Of a DNA stretch of 64,000 nt, positions 58,074 through 64,000 are shown in pieces (within the stretch, counting starts at the first letter, position 1; every line of letters starts with the position of its first letter). The DNA comes from Ureibacillus xyleni (lineage in GTDB: Bacteria; Bacillota; Bacilli; Bacillales_A; Planococcaceae), in NCBI RefSeq assembly GCF_900217795.1, contig NZ_OBMQ01000002.1:1-64000 (forward strand), given 5' to 3'. Under the pieces are notes generated by a model. It did no database searches. It saw only the letters and a program-made list of their open reading frames with translations, and was not told the DNA's origin. The position numbers and the translations under genes were made by a program.

Positions 58074-58107
58074 AAAAAGTACAACATTTTGTGTGTTGTA
58101 CTTTTTT
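58074..58107 (+). terminator. terminator after the 492-aa efflux pump gene
   Basis: AAAAAGTACAACA (58074-58086) pairs perfectly with TGTTGTACTTTTT (58094-58106). Confidence 0.9.
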
Positions 58108-58191
58108 AATTTAATAATTTGAGTTTCATTCATAATACAGGTATTATAATAGGGAATGGAATATCAAATTAATATTAAAAATAACTAAAAA

Positions 58192-59487
58192 ATGGTAGAA
58201 TGGATTGAATATATGGAGACAAAATTACTGGAAAAATTTTATAAAAACTCCCCAACAGCATATTCATGTCAAAAAGCCGTTTTCGATGATAAAGGGATAC
58301 CTCTCCAATATATTATTTTAGATTACAATCCTGCATATAAGGAAATGATGGGACTACACAATAATAATGTAATCAACCAAAAATTGGACCTTCCAACTGA
58401 TTGGGAAGAGTTTAATATAAAGCAATGTATTATTGATACAGTTATTAAAGAGGAGCAGACTCAATTTACAATCTATCACCAACAAAAATGGCTCAGAATT
58501 ATATTATTCCCAATAGATGGTGATATATTTGGTTGTATATATTTTGATATAACAAAAGAATATCTACAGGATAAAGATATTGAAGGATTTCTAAAAGTAA
58601 ATATTGATATGCTTACAATAACCAATACAGATGGATATTTTCTTCGAGTAAATCAGGCATCTGAACGAGTACTTGGGTATAAGCCAGAAGAGCTTGAGGG
58701 GAAAAGTGTAAAAAGTATTGTTCATGAAGATGATATACCTAAAACACTGGAAGTCTTAAGGGAAATAAATGAGCAGAAGAATATCTTCAGTTTTATTAAT
58801 AGGGTAAGATGTAAGAATGGTCATTATCGTTATTTAGAATGGCATAATGTTGTAAATGGAAACTTTATATATTCTTCAATTAGGGATATAACAGATAGAC
58901 GACAGTTAGAAAAAGAGTTATTTGAGAAAAATGAAAATCTTGCTCAATTAACGGAAGAACTAACAGAAATGAATCGATTTTTAAAAACATTAGCAATTAC
59001 GGATGATTTAACAGGTCTTTATAATCGGCATTATCTCGATATAAAAGTTGAAGAGGAAATGAGACGAGCAGATCAAGCAAATGAGCCGCTATCAATGATT
59101 ATAATAGATTTGGATTTTTTCAAAAAAGTGAATGATCAGTGGGGACATCCAGTTGGGGATAAAGTGCTTAAAGAAACAGCAGGACTTTTAAAGGGCATTA
59201 TTCGAAAATCTGACATCCTTGTTCGTCTTGGTGGGGAAGAGTTTTTAATCGTATTACCAAACACGAAAATCTCAGATGCATGTATAATTGCAGAACGGAT
59301 TCGAATAACTATTGAAGAAAACCACTATCCGATTGCAGGACACTTGACAGCTAGTTTAGGAGTTGCAAATAAACTCCCTCTTGAAACGTATAATAACTGG
59401 TATGAAAGAACTGATAATGCGCTGTATAAGGCAAAAAATAGTAAAAGAAATTGCGTTGTCCATTCTACTAGTACTTTGCTGGTATAA
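58192..59487 (+). CDS. PAS-PAS-GGDEF diguanylate cyclase
   Basis: A 431-residue soluble sensor protein. A first PAS-like unit covers about 15-130 (NSPTAYSCQKAVFDDKG). A canonical PAS follows at about 140-240 (IDMLTITNTDGYFLRVNQASERVLGY), then a coiled linker and a GGDEF domain (about 265-425). The active-site loop is GGEEF (347-351), so it should make c-di-GMP, and an inhibitory RxxD (338-341) lies five residues before it. The start is uncertain since no clear RBS precedes 58192; ATG 58213 is also possible. It is next to a degenerate EAL gene. Confidence 0.88.
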   Translation: MVEWIEYMETKLLEKFYKNSPTAYSCQKAVFDDKGIPLQYIILDYNPAYKEMMGLHNNNVINQKLDLPTDWEEFNIKQCIIDTVIKEEQTQFTIYHQQKWLRIILFPIDGDIFGCIYFDITKEYLQDKDIEGFLKVNIDMLTITNTDGYFLRVNQASERVLGYKPEELEGKSVKSIVHEDDIPKTLEVLREINEQKNIFSFINRVRCKNGHYRYLEWHNVVNGNFIYSSIRDITDRRQLEKELFEKNENLAQLTEELTEMNRFLKTLAITDDLTGLYNRHYLDIKVEEEMRRADQANEPLSMIIIDLDFFKKVNDQWGHPVGDKVLKETAGLLKGIIRKSDILVRLGGEEFLIVLPNTKISDACIIAERIRITIEENHYPIAGHLTASLGVANKLPLETYNNWYERTDNALYKAKNSKRNCVVHSTSTLLV

Positions 59488-59537
59488 GTTATATAAAAAT
59501 AATTTACTCGCATGAATTGTAATAGAAATACTACTTC

Positions 59538-59571
59538 AAGAATACACTAATTAACAGTGTGTTCTTTTTTT
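59538..59571 (+). terminator. terminator after the GGDEF gene
   Basis: AGAATACACT (59539-59548) pairs with AGTGTGTTCT (59556-59565) with one wobble, followed by TTTTTT. Confidence 0.85.
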
Positions 59572-59691
59572 ATGTTGTTTTTTCAAAAAACTATTATATT
59601 TTCTCATGTTATCTTTTCTGACATTTAATTTAGTGTATAATTAGTGTGACAGTAATAACAGTTTTAAGATTGATGGTGGGGGGTTATGCAA

Positions 59692-60903
59692 ATGGATGTT
59701 CTTAGTTTTTTAGACAAAATAGATGAGATGAACGTTTCTTTTGAACCAATTTATAGTGCGGATGAGCATGTAATCGTAGCATACGAAGTAATTGGTCAAT
59801 ATACAAATGAAAGAAAAACATTCAATATTACTGAACTTACATATGATGAATCCATTGCAGAAAATTTACGTTCTGAAATTGAGTTAAATCTTATAAAGAA
59901 AGCGATTTCAGCTGCTAAGGAAGAAGTTTTACAAAAACAGATTGCCCTCTATTTACCCTGTAATCCTAATCTACTTATGATTGATTTTGGTGATAGATAT
60001 TTTCAAACGTTAAAGGAATTAATGGATGAAAGCCTGTTTTCTAATATTTACTTAGTCATTCCGGAACATAAGTATGTTGGAGACTTTGAACAGCTACAAC
60101 ATCCTATACGATATATCAAAACATATGGTGTAAAAATTGCGTTAGATCAAATCGGTTCTGAAAGTAATCTTGATCAAATATTAATGTTTGAACCTGCTGT
60201 TTTAAAAATTAATGTTAGCCAGTTGAATTATAATGCATGGGGAGCACAAAACCACGTGTTTACCACAATCCAAACATTAGCAGTGAAAATTGGTGCGACA
60301 TTAATGTTTGATAATATTTCAACAGATTATCAACTACACCATGCTTGGAAAAATGGTGCCCGTTATTTTAAAGGTGGGTATTTGCAAAAACCATCGAACC
60401 AGTTCATTCCTAAAGATACATTAAAAGAGCGTTTCCGTAATGAATGTCAACAATTTATTTCAACGGAGAAACGGTTATTGGAAGTAAAGTATGAAGAAAT
60501 GTTAAAATTGAAAAAGAAGATTGCGACGATTGTTGAAAATACAAAGCCCCAAAAAAATAATGATGAAAAATTATTACAGCTCGCGAAACAATTAGAAAAT
60601 ATCGCATTTCGTTTCTACATTTGTAATGATGAAGGGTTCCAAATATCTCCGAATATTGTTCGTCATAACGGTAAGTGGGATGTAGATCAAGAGGCTGTAG
60701 GGAAAAACTGGAGTTGGCGACCGTATTTCTTATTTAATATTATAAAATTAAGAAACGACGGAAAAGGTGAACTTTCAAGTATATACAGTGACATTGAGAC
60801 AGGTGAACTAACTCGTACTTACTCGATGGCATTAAACGAACATGAATATTTATTTGTGGACGTTACGTATGATTACCTTTACGAACATAATATAGTAAAT
60901 TAA
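59692..60903 (+). CDS. YkuI-like degenerate EAL domain protein
   Basis: About 403 residues. The N-terminal EAL fold (about 15-250) is followed by a helical linker and a PAS-like C-terminal domain (about 285-400, NWSWRPYFLFNI, LTRTYSMAL), the layout of B. subtilis YkuI, which binds c-di-GMP. The EAL motif reads EVI, and most canonical metal ligands are replaced: the LEITE-type strand reads LVIPE, DDFG reads DQIG and KID reads KIN. Hydrolysis is therefore unlikely and an effector role is inferred. ATG 59692 has better RBS spacing than the ATG at 59686. It has its own terminator, separate from the cyclase. Confidence 0.85.
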   Translation: MDVLSFLDKIDEMNVSFEPIYSADEHVIVAYEVIGQYTNERKTFNITELTYDESIAENLRSEIELNLIKKAISAAKEEVLQKQIALYLPCNPNLLMIDFGDRYFQTLKELMDESLFSNIYLVIPEHKYVGDFEQLQHPIRYIKTYGVKIALDQIGSESNLDQILMFEPAVLKINVSQLNYNAWGAQNHVFTTIQTLAVKIGATLMFDNISTDYQLHHAWKNGARYFKGGYLQKPSNQFIPKDTLKERFRNECQQFISTEKRLLEVKYEEMLKLKKKIATIVENTKPQKNNDEKLLQLAKQLENIAFRFYICNDEGFQISPNIVRHNGKWDVDQEAVGKNWSWRPYFLFNIIKLRNDGKGELSSIYSDIETGELTRTYSMALNEHEYLFVDVTYDYLYEHNIVN

Positions 60904-60909
60904 TAAATG

Positions 60910-60946
60910 GGTTACTAATGTTTTTCATGGACATTAGTAACCTTTT
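60910..60946 (+). terminator. terminator after the EAL gene
   Basis: GGTTACTAATGT (60910-60921) pairs perfectly with ACATTAGTAACC (60931-60942), followed by TTTT. Confidence 0.88.
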
Positions 60947-61039
60947 AATATGTAAAAAAATAGTTGTGATTTTCTTTTCGTAAAAATCATAAACTCTATT
61001 GGTGTATTGTTTCGAACAACGTTAAAGGGAGGAAACAAA

Positions 61040-62329
61040 ATTCAAATACATGTTGTTCAACCGGGTCAATCGTTATTTGGGATAGCACAAGCTTATGGAA
61101 CAACAATAGAAAATATTGTACGTGCGAATCAGATTGAGGATTCTTCGCGACTAGTAATCGGGCAAGCATTGGTTATTCCTATTTACGGTAGTTTTTATTG
61201 GGTTCAGTCAGGTGACACTTTGTATTCAATTGCCCAACGCTTTGGCGTAAATTATACGACATTAGCACAGATAAATGGCATTAATCCAAGTACGCCACTA
61301 ACAGTTGGAACGCGTCTTTATATACCACCTATGCCAAAACGAGATGCAGAAGTAAATATTTATATTGAACCAATGGGCGATACAGTAAGCGAAGAGTTAC
61401 TTACTGAGGCGAGAAGTGTAGGGCCATACTTAACGTACTTAGCACCGTTTAGTTACGAAGCAAGAAGGGATGGTAGTCTAGATCCAATCCCGACAGAAGG
61501 AATTCCAGAGGTTGCACAATCTACTGGTGCCACTTTAATGATGGTTGTTACAAATTTAGAAAACGGACAATTTAGTGGTGAACTAGGAAGAGCAATTTTA
61601 CAAAGTACAGCTGTTCAAGATGTATTGCTTGAAAATATTGTAGAGGAAGCAAGAAGAATCGGTGGCGTATCGGATATTCACTTTGATTTCGAATTTTTAC
61701 CGGGCGATCAACGACAAGCATACAATAACTTTTTAAGAAGAGCGGCAAATTATTTACACAATGAAGGATTTTTAATATCAAGTGCTCTTGCTCCTAAAAC
61801 AAGTGCTGAACAAGCGGGTCAATGGTATGAAGCGCACGATTATCGGGCACATGGTGAGATAGTTGACTTTGTTGTACTGATGACTTATGAATGGGGATAT
61901 TCTGGCGGACCTCCAATGGCAGTTTCGCCAATTCAGGAAGTAGAAAAAGTATTACGTTATGCGTTATCCGAAATGCCTGCGAGTAAAATTATGATGGGGC
62001 AAAACCTATATGGCTATGATTGGACACTGCCCTTTGTTCAAGGTGGTCAATATGCAAGAGCAGTAAGTCCACAAAGAGCAGTTGAAATAGCTAAAGAAAA
62101 CAATGTAGCCATTCAATATGATTATACAGCTCAAGCCCCACATTTTAACTATGTAGACAGTGCTGGGAAGGCCCACAAAGTTTGGTTTGAAGACGCAAGG
62201 TCCATTCAAGCAAAATTTAATTTAATGAAAAGACTTAACTTAAGAGGAATCAGTTACTGGAAGCTAGGTTTCCCGTTCCCTCAAAATTGGTTACTAATTG
62301 GCGAAAACTTTAATGTGAAAAAGCGTTAA
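61040..62329 (+). CDS. LysM-GH18 spore cortex/peptidoglycan hydrolase (YaaH/SleL type)
   Basis: About 429 residues: two LysM repeats (about 1-45, HVVQPGQSLFGIAQAYGTT; about 48-95, YWVQSGDTLYSIAQRFGVNY) and a GH18 domain (about 105-425) with the catalytic strand SDIHFDFEFLP, whose final acid is the likely general acid. Spore germination N-acetylglucosaminidases (YaaH, YdhD, SleL) share this layout. The start is unusual: GGGAGG (61027-61032) is 7 nt before ATT 61040, and the LysM begins there. The only standard in-frame start, TTG 61007, lacks an RBS and adds 11 residues. Confidence 0.88.
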   Translation: MQIHVVQPGQSLFGIAQAYGTTIENIVRANQIEDSSRLVIGQALVIPIYGSFYWVQSGDTLYSIAQRFGVNYTTLAQINGINPSTPLTVGTRLYIPPMPKRDAEVNIYIEPMGDTVSEELLTEARSVGPYLTYLAPFSYEARRDGSLDPIPTEGIPEVAQSTGATLMMVVTNLENGQFSGELGRAILQSTAVQDVLLENIVEEARRIGGVSDIHFDFEFLPGDQRQAYNNFLRRAANYLHNEGFLISSALAPKTSAEQAGQWYEAHDYRAHGEIVDFVVLMTYEWGYSGGPPMAVSPIQEVEKVLRYALSEMPASKIMMGQNLYGYDWTLPFVQGGQYARAVSPQRAVEIAKENNVAIQYDYTAQAPHFNYVDSAGKAHKVWFEDARSIQAKFNLMKRLNLRGISYWKLGFPFPQNWLLIGENFNVKKR

Positions 62330-62339
62330 TTGTAACATT

Positions 62340-62382
62340 GCCTCGAAACTACGATTTATAAGTAGTTTGAGGCTGTTTTTTT
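62340..62382 (+). terminator. terminator after the LysM-GH18 gene
   Basis: GCCTCGAAACTAC (62340-62352) pairs with AGTAGTTTGAGGC (about 62361-62373) with one mismatch, followed by a T-run after G62374. Confidence 0.85.
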
Positions 62383-62486
62383 GTAATCTTTCATTTGAAT
62401 GGTTACAAGATATATAGATAGAAATGACTATTTTACAATTACCTATTATGTAATAAAATGGTATGTATAAAGTTAGGAGGGGTATT

Positions 62487-64000
62487 TTGGTTAAATTTAA
62501 GAAAATTGGTATTTCCGTTACAACAGCCGCACTTTCTCTTGGTCTATTAACTTCTGTTGCAAGTGCACAAACTCCTGTGGGCGGACAAGCTGAAAAGATC
62601 CAAATTCAAGTTGCCTCTACAGAAACACAAGTTGCAAAAGAGGATTTAATTAAAAAATTAAAAGCACTTTTCCCAAATAAGTTTGACTTTTTAACTAGCA
62701 ATGATTTTCATATGAGTACTGGGCACCAATTCCCAGGGGACGATACAATTCGTTACGACTTAAGTTTTAATAAAAATATTAAAGGAAAATACATTCACGG
62801 TGGAATTGTGTTTGCTGGTGACAATTTAGAGATTGAAAATTTCTATTATCAACCTCTTAATCAATCAGAGGCGTTGTTCCCTGCGAAAATAACTGAGGAT
62901 GAGGCAAAGCAAATTGCATTAGACTTTATAAAAAAATTCCCAAACAGTGATCAATACAAATTAAATACAAATGATAGTAATTATTATCACTTCTACGGAA
63001 ATCAATTGTTAACGGAGCCTATTCGCTATTCGTTTTCATTTGCACGAACGCACTCAGATGTAAAAATTGCCGATCAGCAAATTCACGTTTCTGTACTTGG
63101 AAATGGAGACATAACGGAATTCTATCGTAATACAACTGTACAAAAGTCTAATACATTTGATGAAAAGAATCAGTTGAAATTACAAGCTGAGGTATTGAAA
63201 AAAGTTAAGGAAAACCTATCCTTACAGTTACAATATCAAATTAACTACGATTACCGAAGTGATAAGCGTTCTGTTCAGCTAGTGTATAATCCAACTACTC
63301 AATTTAGTGGTGTACATGCAATCAGTGGTAATTGGTATACAGCTGAAGGTATTTCTGAATCACTACCAGCAAGAAAATCAGTGGAAACAATTGTGAGTAA
63401 ACAACTACCACCTAAACAACCAGGAATTACTGTTGAACAAGCAAAAACAATAGCAAACGAACTATTAAAGCTTGATTCAGAAGATGTTAAACTAACAATT
63501 AACCATGTTGAAGAAACGAAAAACTACAACGGAAAAGATGTCATTGTCATTAACTATTCTTATGAATATAAAAATGGTGGATACGGTTCAAGTATCGAAA
63601 TTGATAAAGCAACTGGAGAAATCATTCAATATCATAATTTAAAAAATGAAGTGTTAAATGATATGAAAAAAGAAGATGGTAAGACTTCAATTACAAAAGC
63701 TGAAGCTCTAACAAAAGCAACTGCTTTCTTGAAAGAATGGGTACCATCTTACTTACACCAATATGCAAAACCTATTAACGAACCATATTACGATAAACAG
63801 CAAGGAATATATAGTTTCTCATTCCCTAGAGTAGTGAATGGTATCGCAGTGTCGGGTGATGAAATTAACGTGAGCATCACTGATAAAGGCGAATTAACGA
63901 ATTTATATGTGAATAACCAAAATATTGAAGAGTGGCCTTCTACAGAGGGAATACTGTCGCTTACTGAAGCTACAAACCGTTACAAAGAAGCAATGAATCT
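62487..64000 (+). CDS. secreted YcdB/YcdC-repeat protein (partial, runs off the window)
   Basis: An open frame from TTG 62487 behind TTAGGAGGGG continues without a stop to base 64000 (504 codons so far). The signal peptide is MVKFKKIGISVTTAALSLGL, with cleavage after ASA near residue 28. The mature part is built of PepSY/YcdB-like repeats (ITEDEAKQIALDFIKKFP, ITVEQAKTIANELLKL, ITKAEALTKATAFLKEW) separated by beta-rich stretches. B. subtilis YcdB/YcdC and Lysinibacillus-type surface proteins share this domain, often followed by SLH anchors. The anchor would lie beyond the window. Confidence 0.8.
   Translation, partial: MVKFKKIGISVTTAALSLGLLTSVASAQTPVGGQAEKIQIQVASTETQVAKEDLIKKLKALFPNKFDFLTSNDFHMSTGHQFPGDDTIRYDLSFNKNIKGKYIHGGIVFAGDNLEIENFYYQPLNQSEALFPAKITEDEAKQIALDFIKKFPNSDQYKLNTNDSNYYHFYGNQLLTEPIRYSFSFARTHSDVKIADQQIHVSVLGNGDITEFYRNTTVQKSNTFDEKNQLKLQAEVLKKVKENLSLQLQYQINYDYRSDKRSVQLVYNPTTQFSGVHAISGNWYTAEGISESLPARKSVETIVSKQLPPKQPGITVEQAKTIANELLKLDSEDVKLTINHVEETKNYNGKDVIVINYSYEYKNGGYGSSIEIDKATGEIIQYHNLKNEVLNDMKKEDGKTSITKAEALTKATAFLKEWVPSYLHQYAKPINEPYYDKQQGIYSFSFPRVVNGIAVSGDEINVSITDKGELTNLYVNNQNIEEWPSTEGILSLTEATNRYKEAMN

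Overview
The window is a low-GC Gram-positive chromosome segment. It is most likely from an endospore-forming Bacillales member of the Lysinibacillus/Solibacillus/Planococcaceae kind. The reasons are an AT-rich composition, strong AGGAGG-type ribosome binding sites with frequent TTG/GTG starts, a CIRCE-controlled groESL operon, a YaaH/SleL-type spore cortex hydrolase, and a gene backbone in the Bacillus subtilis order rrn - ydiB(tsaE) - ydiC(tsaB) - ydiD(rimI) - tsaD - ydiF - rex - tatA - tatC - ... - ydiL - groES - groEL. The genus is an inference; nothing here fixes it.

Layout. (1) 1-302: end of an rRNA operon (23S 3' end, 5S, terminator). (2) 404-7701: a small membrane peptide, the tRNA t6A genes tsaE-tsaB-(rimI)-tsaD, a 300-bp cluster of DnaA boxes between tsaD and the ABC-F gene ydiF, then rex-tatA-tatC. 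(3) 7850-30108: a phenylacetate (PAA) catabolic island lying between tatC and ydiL. It holds a LysR regulator, a five-gene Liv-type ABC importer, PaaI-like thioesterase, PaaK ligase with a ferredoxin reductase and ferredoxin, paaABCD with an EthD-like protein, two crotonases (PaaF, PaaG) and an aldehyde dehydrogenase, paaH-paaJ-third crotonase, PaaY-like hexapeptide protein, a nitronate monooxygenase-like enzyme, an orphan gene and the repressor PaaX. (4) 30385-34395: two CPBP membrane proteases flanking groES-groEL. (5) 34719-41031: YdjM-like membrane protein, small orphans, an Na/Pi cotransporter-like protein, a 14-TM efflux pump and a secreted S41 protease. (6) 41257-48285: one giant 2342-residue secreted multidomain protein with an N-terminal lectin-like domain. 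(7) 48369-53659: a secreted coiled-coil protein, an Lrp/AsnC regulator and a 2-oxoacid dehydrogenase E1alpha-E1beta-E2 operon without E3. (8) 53841-64000: DUF2512 and DUF4236 proteins, TetR with a divergent efflux pump, a PAS-GGDEF cyclase next to a YkuI-like degenerate EAL protein, a LysM-GH18 hydrolase and a truncated YcdB/YcdC-type secreted protein running off the end.

How it fits together. The PAA island reads as a self-contained pathway: import, CoA activation, ring epoxidation by PaaABC with PaaD maturation, isomerisation, ring opening and beta-oxidation to acetyl-CoA and succinyl-CoA, with PaaI/PaaY thioesterases as detoxifiers and PaaX/LysR as regulators. Two textbook components are absent, PaaE and the fused PaaZ. 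Their likely substitutes (a YumC-type reductase plus 4Fe-4S ferredoxin; a stand-alone aldehyde dehydrogenase plus a third crotonase) sit in the same operons. The most striking non-coding feature is the DnaA-box cluster at 3394-3679. The most unusual proteins are the 2342-residue surface protein and the EAL protein that has lost most catalytic residues.
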